DNA from: an uncultured Winogradskyella sp.
GTDB lineage: Bacteria > Bacteroidota > Bacteroidia > Flavobacteriales > Flavobacteriaceae
Length of the DNA stretch: 64,000 nt
Direction: 5' to 3'
Assembly (NCBI GenBank): GCA_913055905.1
Contig: CAJXLB010000002.1
Coordinates: 186,001 to 250,000 of the forward strand
This document shows positions 1 through 8,151 of the stretch, in pieces (the stretch's first letter is position 1; the number at the start of each line of letters is the position of its first letter). Under the pieces are notes generated by a model. The model worked only from the letters and a program-made list of their open reading frames with translations, did not search any database and was not told the origin of the DNA. A program made the position numbers and the translations under genes.

Positions 1-307
1 AACAGCTACTGATTTTGACGCTATTGATAAGTTTGTAAAGGTAACCGATGAGGAAAGTGCACATTGTGCTAGGGAAATCTCTAATACAGAGGGTATGTTT
101 GTTGGTTACACGAGCGGTGCCGCAATGCAGGCTATCAAGCAACTCGGTGCAGAAGGAGAATTTAAGGCCTCAGATAAGGTTGTAGTGGTTTTTCCAGACC
201 ATGGGTCGCGTTATATGAGTAAAGTGTACAGTGACAAATGGATGGAGGAGCAAGGCTTTTTTGATAGTAAGACTGAAGTACAGAGTACAATAGAATATAT
301 AAAGTAA
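1..307 (+). CDS. C-terminal part of a fold-type II PLP enzyme (cysteine synthase / cystathionine beta-synthase family), cut by the window edge
   Basis: The open frame runs from base 2 to a TAA at 305-307, so only about the last 100 residues are present. The glycine/serine-rich segment [12 protein letters not shown] followed by [19 protein letters not shown] is the typical C-terminal phosphate-binding and tail region of PLP-dependent cysteine synthase-like enzymes of Bacteroidota. These enzymes do beta-replacement on serine, phosphoserine or acetylserine. The next gene encodes an alpha-oxoamine synthase-type acyl transferase. This makes a cysteate-synthase-like role in capnine (sulfonolipid) formation possible, but the catalytic lysine and substrate residues lie outside the window. 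Ordinary cysteine or cystathionine synthesis is the alternative. Confidence 0.8.
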   Translation, partial: TATDFDAIDKFVKVTDEESAHCAREISNTEGMFVGYTSGAAMQAIKQLGAEGEFKASDKVVVVFPDHGSRYMSKVYSDKWMEEQGFFDSKTEVQSTIEYIK

Positions 308-329
308 GTTAAATAATCCAATAGAATTG

Positions 330-362
330 GCCTGCAGATAATTCTTAAATGCAGGCTTTTTT
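330..362 (+). terminator. Rho-independent terminator after the PLP enzyme gene
   Basis: Seven-base stem GCCTGCA / TGCAGGC (330-336 with 350-356) followed by a run of seven T. It sits 23 bases after the stop codon. Confidence 0.85.
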
Positions 363-425
363 ATGGACCTGTGGCAGGTAAAATGGGTTCAGGCAAATAA
401 ATTATGCTGTCATAATATTATTACC

Positions 426-433
426 TAATTTTG
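426..433 (+). promoter_or_regulatory. Bacteroidota -7 promoter element (TAATTTTG) upstream of the AOS-type acyl transferase gene
   Basis: Exact match to TAnnTTTG, about 93 bases before the ATG at 526. No TTTG lies at the usual 17-23 base spacing upstream, so only half of the promoter is recognisable. Confidence 0.5.
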
Positions 434-525
434 CAAGCACTAACAGAACTAAGTTAACTTTAAATTAATAGGTTGTAAACCTCCATTTAACAAAGTGGTT
501 ACAACGGTTAATAGCATTAAGATTG

Positions 526-1785
526 ATGAAGGATTTATTTGATAAGATTTACAGGGACAAGGGACCATTGGGGAAATGGGCCTCTCAAGCAGAGGGCTAT
601 TTTGTGTTTCCTAAACTAGAGGGACAAATATCCAACCGGATGAAATTTCAAGGTAAGGAAGTCATTACCTGGAGTATCAATGACTATCTAGGATTAGCAA
701 ATCATCCTGAAGTTCGAAAAGTTGATGCCGAAGCGGCAGCTCAATATGGTTCTGCTTATCCTATGGGTGCTCGTATGATGTCTGGCCATACCGATTTGCA
801 CGAGAAGCTACAAAACGAATTAGCTGATTTTGTAAATAAAGAAGCGGCCTATCTTCTCAATTTTGGCTATCAGGGAATTATGTCAACTATTGATGCCTTG
901 GTATCGAAAGATGATATTATTGTTTACGATGTAGATTCACATGCTTGTATTATAGATGGTGTAAGATTGCACATGGGTAAGAGGTTTACCTACAAGCACA
1001 ATGATATAGAAAGTTTAGAAAAGAATTTAGAGCGGGCGACAAAAATGGCCGAGCAAACTGGAGGAGGCATCCTGGTCATTTCAGAAGGTGTTTTTGGTAT
1101 GCGCGGTGAGCAAGGTAGATTGAAAGAAATCGTAGCTTTAAAAAAGAAGTTCAACTTTAGATTTTTGGTTGATGATGCACATGGCTTTGGCACTTTAGGT
1201 AAAACTGGAGCAGGAGCAGGTGAGGAGCAAGGTGTTCAGGATGATATCGATGTTTATTTTGCAACCTTCGCAAAGTCTATGGCTAGCACAGGAGCTTTTA
1301 TTGCGGGTGATCAAGAAATAATAGATTATTTAAAATACAACTTGCGTTCCCAGATGTTTGCAAAATCCTTGCAAATGCAATTAACCGTAGGTGCGTTAAA
1401 GCGTTTAGAAATGCTGAGAACAATGCCAGAGTTAAAAGAGAACCTTTGGAAAATTGTTAATGCCTTACAATCTGGTTTAAGAGCGCGTGGCTTTGACCTC
1501 GGAACGACACAGAGTTGTGTGACGCCTGTATATTTAAAAGGTAGTATTCCAGAGGCCATGGCATTAGTAAGAGATTTAAGAGAGAATCACGGTATCTTTT
1601 GTTCTATTGTGGTTTATCCAGTAATACCAAAAGGTCTCATATTGTTAAGAATGATACCTACAGCGACACATACTTTAGAAGATGTCGAAGAAACTTTAGA
1701 AGCTTTTGATGCTATTAGAACGAGACTTCAAAATGGAACCTATAAGCGAATGTCTGCTTCTATCATGGCTTCTATGGAAGATTAA
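526..1785 (+). CDS. Alpha-oxoamine synthase family acyl transferase (serine palmitoyltransferase / cysteate acyltransferase type)
   Basis: A 419-residue PLP enzyme of the fold-type I alpha-oxoamine synthase family. It joins an acyl thioester to an amino acid with loss of CO2. Visible features are the N-terminal NDYLGLANHPEV segment, the DDAHGFGTLG motif near residues 216-225 (PLP ring aspartate and histidine), and the Schiff-base lysine near residue 250 in FAKSMAST. In Bacteroidota this family makes 3-ketosphinganine (serine) or 3-ketocapnine (cysteate). The flanking cysteine-synthase-like gene favours cysteate, while the BcerS-like gene downstream fits N-acylation of either product. The start is the ATG at 526; a TTG lies one codon earlier. 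KBL (glycine, threonine catabolism) is a less likely alternative. Confidence 0.85.
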   Translation: MKDLFDKIYRDKGPLGKWASQAEGYFVFPKLEGQISNRMKFQGKEVITWSINDYLGLANHPEVRKVDAEAAAQYGSAYPMGARMMSGHTDLHEKLQNELADFVNKEAAYLLNFGYQGIMSTIDALVSKDDIIVYDVDSHACIIDGVRLHMGKRFTYKHNDIESLEKNLERATKMAEQTGGGILVISEGVFGMRGEQGRLKEIVALKKKFNFRFLVDDAHGFGTLGKTGAGAGEEQGVQDDIDVYFATFAKSMASTGAFIAGDQEIIDYLKYNLRSQMFAKSLQMQLTVGALKRLEMLRTMPELKENLWKIVNALQSGLRARGFDLGTTQSCVTPVYLKGSIPEAMALVRDLRENHGIFCSIVVYPVIPKGLILLRMIPTATHTLEDVEETLEAFDAIRTRLQNGTYKRMSASIMASMED

Positions 1786-1810
1786 TGAAACTAATTCATA
1801 ATATTAAAAT

Positions 1811-1843
1811 AAAAAAAGCTGCTCCAACAGAGCAGCTTTTTTA
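1811..1843. terminator. Bidirectional terminator between convergent genes
   Basis: Hairpin AAAGCTGCTC / GAGCAGCTTT with loop CAACA, flanked by an A-run on the left and a T-run on the right, so it can stop transcription from both sides. It touches the stop codon of the acyltransferase gene on the minus strand. Confidence 0.85.
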
Positions 1844-2965
1844 TTTCATCAGATTTTTTCTATAGGTCTTACGTCTTTTGTATACTTCAGGTTTAAAGTG
1901 TTTCCATATTTTTTTAATGGCCTCGTTATCTTCGAGTTCCGCAGTTCTGTAACATTGCTCTATGCCTCTTTGTTTGAAGATATCATAGTATTCATTAAAA
2001 ATAACGGCATGTACTCCCTTGTTTTGATATTCTGGATGAACGCCTATTAAATAAAAGATAACATTTTTGCTATTCTTTTTTGCCCTGAGAATATGTGTAA
2101 AACCAAAAGGTAAAAGTCTACCATTTGCTTTTTGTAAGGCTTCTGCAAAACTTGGCATTACTACGGCAAAAGCCACAAGGTTGTTATTTTTGTCAACAAC
2201 AAATTTAATGTACTTAGGGTCAACGAATTTTATGAATTTCTTTTTAAAATAAGCTTTTTGTAAATCAGTGATTTCAACGAAAGAAGATAAAGACGCATAG
2301 GTTTTATTAAATAAATCAAACATCTCATCAACGTAAGGCATAACCTCTTGAGTAGTCTCAAAGCTTAAAGCGTTTAAGTTATACCTTTTTTTGATTAGGG
2401 CTTGTGCCTTTTTAAACGTTTCAGGATTAACGTTGGAAAATGCAAACCTGCTCTCAGAGAATTCTTTTTCAATGGTATAACCATGAGCTTCGTAGTGTTT
2501 AACGTAGTAAGGATAGTTATACCAGCTCACCATAAGGCCCAAAGTATCAAACCCTTCGGTCATTACGCCAACCTTATCTAGATTAGAAAATCCAACAGGA
2601 CCTTCTACAAAATCCAGTTTTTTTTGTTGGCCAATTTCCTCTACCTTTTTTAGAAGAGCCTCACTCACTTCCATGTCATCTATAAAGTCAAACCATCCAA
2701 AACGCATTTTCCTAATGTTTTGGTTATTGATTTCTAAATGGTTTATGATTGCGGCGATGCGACCCACAACAGTATTGCCTTTATAGGCTAAAAAGAATTG
2801 GGCTTCGGCATCATTAAATATCGGGTTTTTGTCTTTATTAAAGGTCTCTAATTCTTGCTTGATTATAGGTGGTACCCAATACTTAGAATCCTTATATATT
2901 TTGAAAGGAAACTTAACAAAGGTCTTAAGTTCTTTTTTGGTAGTCGCTTCTTTAATGGTAATCAT
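1841..2965 (-). CDS. YghO / BcerS-like GNAT-fold acyltransferase
   Basis: A 374-residue soluble protein with a C-terminal GNAT-type acyl-CoA binding region (VIFYLIGVHPEYQNKGVHAV, where QNKGV is the pyrophosphate-binding loop). The middle region is typical of the YghO/BcerS-like family: MRFGWFDF, then EGPVGFSNLD, EGFDTLG and NYPYYVKHYEAHGY. The family includes the ceramide synthase of Caulobacter, which N-acylates the sphingoid base. Here the gene converges on the alpha-oxoamine synthase gene across a shared terminator. A role as the N-acyltransferase that converts capnine to N-acyl-capnine, or sphinganine to dihydroceramide, is inferred from family and neighbourhood and is not shown by the sequence. 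Confidence 0.75.
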   Translation of the reverse strand: MITIKEATTKKELKTFVKFPFKIYKDSKYWVPPIIKQELETFNKDKNPIFNDAEAQFFLAYKGNTVVGRIAAIINHLEINNQNIRKMRFGWFDFIDDMEVSEALLKKVEEIGQQKKLDFVEGPVGFSNLDKVGVMTEGFDTLGLMVSWYNYPYYVKHYEAHGYTIEKEFSESRFAFSNVNPETFKKAQALIKKRYNLNALSFETTQEVMPYVDEMFDLFNKTYASLSSFVEITDLQKAYFKKKFIKFVDPKYIKFVVDKNNNLVAFAVVMPSFAEALQKANGRLLPFGFTHILRAKKNSKNVIFYLIGVHPEYQNKGVHAVIFNEYYDIFKQRGIEQCYRTAELEDNEAIKKIWKHFKPEVYKRRKTYRKNLMK

Positions 2966-2984
2966 ATACAGATAAACATCGTTA

Positions 2985-3935
2985 CTAATTATTCATTGCA
3001 CTTTTATTTCTTCGTGCCTTGCGCCCACCTGTATCCTTTATTGAATTACCATTATCTATTTTTTTGTCTTTGTGGAAGTCTAATCTATACGAGGCACCAA
3101 AGGCAATATTAAAAACAGAAGGCGTGTCTTTTGTGTTAAAAGCAATATTGGCATCTAGCTGAAAATCCTTATTCCATAAGTAAGCCCCTCCAACCCTAAA
3201 AATGTTATCGCCATACAAATCGCTGTTTATGCCCTGGGTTTCACCAAAAACTACCCATTGGTTCGTTAGGGCATGGGTCAACGTAAGCACATATTGAAAA
3301 ATGGGATCTTCCGTACCAATTCTATCTTGACTGAAGTTCATTACAAAGACCCAACCTCCATTAAAATTGTGTTGTGTTAAGACCATGATTTTGGGGCTTA
3401 TGCCTTCAGCATCTGGAGCTATAAATGGGTTGTCGGTAGTTCCAAAATTCGCCCCTGCATAAACAGATACGGCCGGAATAAGTGATTTCCACTGAAACTT
3501 TCTATTGGCATGGTAACTATATAAATTTGGTTTTGCCTCTTCTGCCGATTTATAGGGATCGTAAACAAGGTATTTAGCGCCAAGCGTTAAACTGGTAAAA
3601 TTGGCACGGTCTCTTTCAAAAGGAATAGCACCACTGTTAAACGTCTGGGTGTCGTTTTGGTAAGCACCGTTTAATTGTAATTCCAGCTGTTCGAAGAACA
3701 GGCCATATCTCACAGCAAAGTCAACTCCAAATCCAGAAATTTCGTAATCCAAGGGCGTATGTTCTTCTTTAACTGTGAAGGCACCTGCCTCAAATTGCAT
3801 AACGTTGGTCCCAACGGCGAAAGCGCTCTCTGAAGCTCCAGGTCTATTGCTATTAATAACTTCTGTGTATTGAGCATACCCCTTAAATGCAAATAGCATT
3901 AAAATTACTAGAAGGTAAGATTTTATGGCGTTCAT
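2985..3935 (-). CDS. Outer-membrane beta-barrel protein, transporter-family (MetA-pathway phenol degradation type)
   Basis: A 316-residue exported protein. The signal peptide is MNAIKSYLLVILMLFAFKG ending at YA|QYTE. The mature part begins with SNRPGASESAFAVGTNVMQFE, the opening seen in Bacteroidota transporter-family barrels. It continues as alternating hydrophobic beta-strands (QLELQLNGAY, FTSLTLGAKYLVY, WVFVMNFSQD, VLTLTHALTNQWVVFGET). The tail after the last strand is charged and probably periplasmic. The start is set at the ATG at 3933-3935 because the -7 promoter element at 3954-3961 lies over the alternative upstream start. The substrate is unknown. Confidence 0.75.
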   Translation of the reverse strand: MNAIKSYLLVILMLFAFKGYAQYTEVINSNRPGASESAFAVGTNVMQFEAGAFTVKEEHTPLDYEISGFGVDFAVRYGLFFEQLELQLNGAYQNDTQTFNSGAIPFERDRANFTSLTLGAKYLVYDPYKSAEEAKPNLYSYHANRKFQWKSLIPAVSVYAGANFGTTDNPFIAPDAEGISPKIMVLTQHNFNGGWVFVMNFSQDRIGTEDPIFQYVLTLTHALTNQWVVFGETQGINSDLYGDNIFRVGGAYLWNKDFQLDANIAFNTKDTPSVFNIAFGASYRLDFHKDKKIDNGNSIKDTGGRKARRNKSAMNN

Positions 3936-3953
3936 ACATAATAGGTTTAAAGT

Positions 3954-3961
3954 CAAATATA
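3954..3961 (-). promoter_or_regulatory. -7 promoter element (TATATTTG, minus strand) for the outer-membrane protein gene
   Basis: Exact TAnnTTTG match reading leftward, 18 bases before the chosen ATG. It excludes the longer start. No -33 TTTG was found at the right spacing. Confidence 0.5.
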
Positions 3962-4015
3962 GATATTTTATACTTTTTTTAGGCTTAAAAGTCCGAATAT
4001 AAACGCCCAGAATTG

Positions 4016-4023
4016 TATTTTTG
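4016..4023 (+). promoter_or_regulatory. -7 promoter element (TATTTTTG) for the DUF4834-yfhO-glycan genes
   Basis: Exact TAnnTTTG match on the plus strand. Transcription would begin near 4030, leaving about 30 bases before the ATG at 4061. Confidence 0.5.
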
Positions 4024-4060
4024 ATGAGAATAAGGATTTATGATTTACGAGGCTTCCGTT

Positions 4061-4330
4061 ATGGGATTATTAAGGACCGTTCTAATACTATTGCTCATTT
4101 ATTTTGGAGTTAAAATTTTAGCACGATTATTTGCTCCAATTCTTCTAAGGTTTGTGGCGAAAAAGGCTGAGAAAAAATTTGGTCAGCAATTTGGAGGATT
4201 TCAGCAGCCAAATGAAAAACAAGAGCGCCGAAGAAAGGAAGGTGAAACGGTCATAGACAAAATGCCAGAGAAACATAAAACGTCCAATGATGATGTTGGA
4301 GAATACATAGACTTCGAGGAGGTAGACTAA
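4061..4330 (+). CDS. DUF4834 family small membrane protein
   Basis: An 89-residue protein with one N-terminal hydrophobic segment (LLRTVLILLLIYFGVKILARL). A basic, glutamine-rich cytosolic stretch and an acidic C-terminus (DDVGEYIDFEEVD) follow. This is the usual form of DUF4834 proteins, which in Flavobacteriaceae commonly precede a YfhO gene, as here (62-base gap). The function is not known. An in-frame ATG at 4040 would add seven residues; the shorter start fits the family and leaves a normal leader after the promoter element. Confidence 0.7.
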   Translation: MGLLRTVLILLLIYFGVKILARLFAPILLRFVAKKAEKKFGQQFGGFQQPNEKQERRRKEGETVIDKMPEKHKTSNDDVGEYIDFEEVD

Positions 4331-4392
4331 CTTGTTCCATGGTTATAGCTTATAAAAAAAGTAGTAACTTTCCGCAAAAACAATAGCTTCCA

Positions 4393-6816
4393 ATGGCAGA
4401 ATCTTTCAAACGCTTAATTCCTCATATTGTTGTTATAATAGGATTTGTAATTGCGTCACTTACTTATTTTAGTCCAGTATTGCAGGGCAAAAAGATTTTT
4501 CAAAGTGACATCTTGCATTACATTGGCATGGCACAACAGCAGAAGGAGTTTGCCAAAACCACAGGAGAGGAAACCTATTGGACCAATAGTGCCTTTGGAG
4601 GTATGCCTACCTACCAATTAGGAGCTAAATATCCTCATAACTATATCAAAAAATTAGACCTCTCGTTACGGTTTTTACCTCGTCCGGCAGATTATCTATT
4701 CTTATATTTTATTGGATTTTATATTTTGATGCTGTCTCTAAAAGTAGACTATAAATTGGCAGCGTTAGGAGCCTTAGCTTTTGGGTTTTCAACCTATTTG
4801 ATTATCATATTAGGCGTTGGACATAATTCCAAGGCGCATGCCATTGCTTATATGCCTTTGGTACTTTCAGGAATCATACTAACATTTAGAAAAAAATACG
4901 TTTTAGGTTTCCTCCTTACGACAGTTGCTCTGGGGCTGGAGCTCGTTGCTAATCATTATCAAATGACCTATTACTTGCTTTTGCTTGTCATAGTTATGGG
5001 TCTGGCCTATTTAGTGGATGCGTTACAAAAGAAAATTCTTCCAGAGTTTTTTAAAGCAGTGGGTTTATTGTCCATGGCAGCAATAATAGCGGTAGGACTT
5101 AATGCTACCAATATTATGGCTACTCAGCAGTATGTTAAGGAAAGTACTAGAGGAAAAAGTGAGCTTACGATTAACCCTAATGGGACGCCAAGGGAAGTAT
5201 CCTCTGGTTTGGATAGAGACTACATAACGGAGTACAGTTATGGTTTAGTTGAAACCTTTAATTTATTTATCCCGAAATTCATGGGTGGTGGCAATTATGA
5301 GAATTTAGGTAAGGATTCCAATACTTATAAGGCTTACATAAATCTTGGAGCTTCACCTATGGAAGCACTTGAAGCGAGCAGAAATGCACCAATGTATTGG
5401 GGCGACCAGCCGATTGTTGAGGCTCCTGCTTATGTTGGTGCTGTTGTTATATTTCTCTTTGTTTTGGGTTTATTTCTGATAAAAGGAAGGGCCAAATGGT
5501 GGTTGGTAGGAGGGACGCTACTCTCACTTTTGTTGTCTTACGGTAAAAATCTTGGTTTTTTAACTGACTTCTTTATTGATTATGTACCACTTTATAACAA
5601 ATTTAGAGCGGTTAGTTCCATTCAGGTTATCTTAGAGCTTTGTGTTCCGGTTTTAGGTATTTTGGGCTTGTGGCATTTGTTTAAGGATTCCAAAACCAAG
5701 GAAAAAAAATTAAAAGCCTTAAAGTATTCCGTATTTATTACGGCAGGACTATGTCTGGTTTTTTTACTTTTCAATTCAACTCTTTTTGATTTTGAAGGAT
5801 TGCGCGACGATAGATATGCCCAAGCCTATGGTCCAAACTTCGTGGATGCGTTGATTGCAGATAGAAAGGCTCTTTTTACCTCAGATACTATTAGAACATT
5901 GATTTTAGTCCTTTTGTCTGCCAGCACGTTATATTTCTACCTGCAGCGAAAGGTGAACAAAAATGCTACTATTGTTATTCTTGCGATTTTGGCTGTATTT
6001 GATTTGGTTACTGTGAACAGAAATTATGTTAATAATGACGACTTTGTGCCAGCTGTTCAAGTAGATAAACCATACCAACCAACAGCGGCCGATAAGGAAA
6101 TTCTTAAGGATAGCGGTCATTTCAGGGTTCTCGATATGTCTCAAGAGGGCCAGAGCAAACCAGCTCGAGCCGCGTACTTCCATAATTCCTTAATGGGCTA
6201 TCATGCCGCAAAATTAGGCAGGTATAACGAACTCCTCGAATTTCATATTTATGATAATAATATGAATGTGCTAAATATGCTCAACACAAAGTATATTATT
6301 ATTGAAGAACAAGGCAAGATTCTTCCTTACACAAATACCGAAGCGAATGGCAATGCATGGTTTGTGACAGAAATTAAAAAACTGAATTCGGCAAATGAGG
6401 AAATTAAAGCCTTGGATACACTTAATACTAAATCAAGGGCCGTGAGTACTTTAATAGAGTCATCCAAAAAATTTGACTTAGATTCAACAGCTTCCATCAA
6501 ACTAGAGGAGTTTAAACCAAATTACCTTCGCTATGCCTCCAATAATACTCACGATGGTTTTGCTGTTTTCTCGGAAATCTATTATTCAAAAGGATGGCAA
6601 TCTTATATAGATGGGCAATTGGTGCCACATACGCGAGCAAATTATATACTTAGAGGATTAGAAGTACCAAAAGGAAGTCATACTATCGAATTTAAGTTTG
6701 AATCACAGGTGGTTAAAACAGGCAGTACCATCACATTGGCAAGTTCAATTGTTTTGGCTATTTTAATTCTTTTTGGAGCCTACAAGCAGTTTGAGCATTA
6801 TAAGTCAAAAGGATAA
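4393..6816 (+). CDS. YfhO family polytopic membrane protein
   Basis: An 807-residue integral membrane protein with about a dozen hydrophobic segments in the first 550 residues. Two features are family hallmarks: an early periplasmic loop with FQSDILHYIGMAQQQKEF and TNSAFGGMPTYQLG, and a later soluble domain (PNYLRYASNNTHDGFAVFSE, then YSKGWQSYIDG and GSHTIEFKFE) before a last helix. YfhO proteins are GT-C-like; in Bacillus and Listeria a member helps glycosylate lipoteichoic acid. Bacteroidota lack teichoic acids, so the acceptor here is unknown. It lies just upstream of a glycosyltransferase and a flippase (8-base gap to the next ATG), pointing to surface-glycan work. Confidence 0.85.
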   Translation: MAESFKRLIPHIVVIIGFVIASLTYFSPVLQGKKIFQSDILHYIGMAQQQKEFAKTTGEETYWTNSAFGGMPTYQLGAKYPHNYIKKLDLSLRFLPRPADYLFLYFIGFYILMLSLKVDYKLAALGALAFGFSTYLIIILGVGHNSKAHAIAYMPLVLSGIILTFRKKYVLGFLLTTVALGLELVANHYQMTYYLLLLVIVMGLAYLVDALQKKILPEFFKAVGLLSMAAIIAVGLNATNIMATQQYVKESTRGKSELTINPNGTPREVSSGLDRDYITEYSYGLVETFNLFIPKFMGGGNYENLGKDSNTYKAYINLGASPMEALEASRNAPMYWGDQPIVEAPAYVGAVVIFLFVLGLFLIKGRAKWWLVGGTLLSLLLSYGKNLGFLTDFFIDYVPLYNKFRAVSSIQVILELCVPVLGILGLWHLFKDSKTKEKKLKALKYSVFITAGLCLVFLLFNSTLFDFEGLRDDRYAQAYGPNFVDALIADRKALFTSDTIRTLILVLLSASTLYFYLQRKVNKNATIVILAILAVFDLVTVNRNYVNNDDFVPAVQVDKPYQPTAADKEILKDSGHFRVLDMSQEGQSKPARAAYFHNSLMGYHAAKLGRYNELLEFHIYDNNMNVLNMLNTKYIIIEEQGKILPYTNTEANGNAWFVTEIKKLNSANEEIKALDTLNTKSRAVSTLIESSKKFDLDSTASIKLEEFKPNYLRYASNNTHDGFAVFSEIYYSKGWQSYIDGQLVPHTRANYILRGLEVPKGSHTIEFKFESQVVKTGSTITLASSIVLAILILFGAYKQFEHYKSKG

Positions 6817-6824
6817 TTTTGGCT

Positions 6825-8105
6825 ATGGCTTTAAAGAAAGTACTCATTATCACTTACTATTGGCCACCAGCAGGAGGTCCAGGCGTGCAACGTTGGTTGA
6901 AATTTGTAAAATACCTACCAGAATTTGGGATTGAGCCGATTGTATATGGCCCAGAAAATCCCAGGTATCCAATAAAGGATCCTAGTTTATTGGAAGAAGT
7001 TTCAGACTCCATAACACTTTTAAAGCAACCTATCAGAGAACCTTATGGTATAGCTAGTGTTTTATCTAAAAATCAGACCAAAACTATAAGTTCTGGAGTA
7101 ATTCCGAAGAGTGATGAGCAGTCCTTGTTGCAAAAATTAATGTTGTATATAAGAGGTAATTTCTTTATCCCGGACGCAAGGAAAAATTGGGTAAAACCAT
7201 CCGTAAGGTTCCTTTCTAAATACTTGTCCTCAAACAAGGTTGAAGCGGTGATAACAACTGGTCCACCACACAGTTTACATCTCATTGGCCTAGGTCTTAA
7301 AGAAAAGTTAGGTGTTAAGTGGATTGCAGACTTTAGAGATCCTTGGACTACCATAGGTTATCACAAATCATTAAAGCTTACACCGCGATCAAAATCTAAA
7401 CATTTAAAGCTGGAATCTAAAGTTTTAAATAGGGCTAATCATATTGTGGTTACTAGCGCTAACACCAAAAGAGAGTTTGAAGCAAAGACCGACAGACCTA
7501 TATCATTAATTACCAATGGTTATGACAGCCATTCTGTCCAGATTGACAAAAAGGATGATTTGTTTACAATAGCGCACATTGGATCGTTATTATCAGAGCG
7601 TAATCCTACCTTGTTATGGCAAGTTTTATCTGAGCTTTTGACTGAAAATAAAGAGTTTGCAAGGCTGTTTCGTCTACGCCTAGTAGGAGTGGTAAGTTCT
7701 CATGTTCTGGAAAAAATAAAAGCATACAAGTTGGAGGACTACACGGAAATAATAGGATATGTGAGCCATGAGGATGCCATTAAATTCCAAATGAAATCTC
7801 AGGTGCTTCTACTTATCGAGATTGACTCTGAAGATACCAAAGCCATTATTCCAGGTAAATTGTTCGAGTATCTCGTTTCAGGAACACCTATTATTGCCAT
7901 AGGACCTCAGCAATCGGATATTGAACAGATTATAGGCTCAACCAATACTGGTTCTTATTTTACTTATGCACAAAAAACTGAATTAAAAGCTCATATTCTT
8001 GATTTGTTTCATAAGTTTCAGAACGAAAGTTTAGAGGTACACCCAATAGGACTTGAGCCTTACAGCAGAAAAGAGCTTACTAAGCGATTAGCTTCATTGA
8101 TCTGA
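6825..8105 (+). CDS. Glycosyltransferase, GT4-like (GT-B fold)
   Basis: A 426-residue protein opening with LIITYYWPPAGGPGVQRWLK, the first Rossmann strand and glycine loop of this glycosyltransferase group. DFRDPWTT lies near the middle and HIGSLLSERNP starts the second Rossmann domain. The acidic donor-binding region is IPGKLFEYLVSGTPIIAIG, near residues 345-363. It would transfer a sugar from a nucleotide donor in the cytosol. The ATG at 6825 is preferred to a TTG two codons earlier. With the YfhO gene before it and the flippase after it, it probably acts on an exported polysaccharide or lipid-linked glycan; donor and acceptor cannot be read from the sequence. Confidence 0.85.
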   Translation: MALKKVLIITYYWPPAGGPGVQRWLKFVKYLPEFGIEPIVYGPENPRYPIKDPSLLEEVSDSITLLKQPIREPYGIASVLSKNQTKTISSGVIPKSDEQSLLQKLMLYIRGNFFIPDARKNWVKPSVRFLSKYLSSNKVEAVITTGPPHSLHLIGLGLKEKLGVKWIADFRDPWTTIGYHKSLKLTPRSKSKHLKLESKVLNRANHIVVTSANTKREFEAKTDRPISLITNGYDSHSVQIDKKDDLFTIAHIGSLLSERNPTLLWQVLSELLTENKEFARLFRLRLVGVVSSHVLEKIKAYKLEDYTEIIGYVSHEDAIKFQMKSQVLLLIEIDSEDTKAIIPGKLFEYLVSGTPIIAIGPQQSDIEQIIGSTNTGSYFTYAQKTELKAHILDLFHKFQNESLEVHPIGLEPYSRKELTKRLASLI

Positions 8106-8112
8106 TATCGCT

Positions 8113-8120
8113 TATTTTTG
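8113..8120 (+). promoter_or_regulatory. -7 promoter element (TATTTTTG) before the flippase gene
   Basis: Exact TAnnTTTG match in the 46-base gap between glycosyltransferase and flippase genes, 31 bases before the flippase ATG. It may give the flippase its own start in addition to readthrough. Confidence 0.4.
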
Positions 8121-8151
8121 AAATCTCTAATCAAAGGTATTTCGCAAAGCC

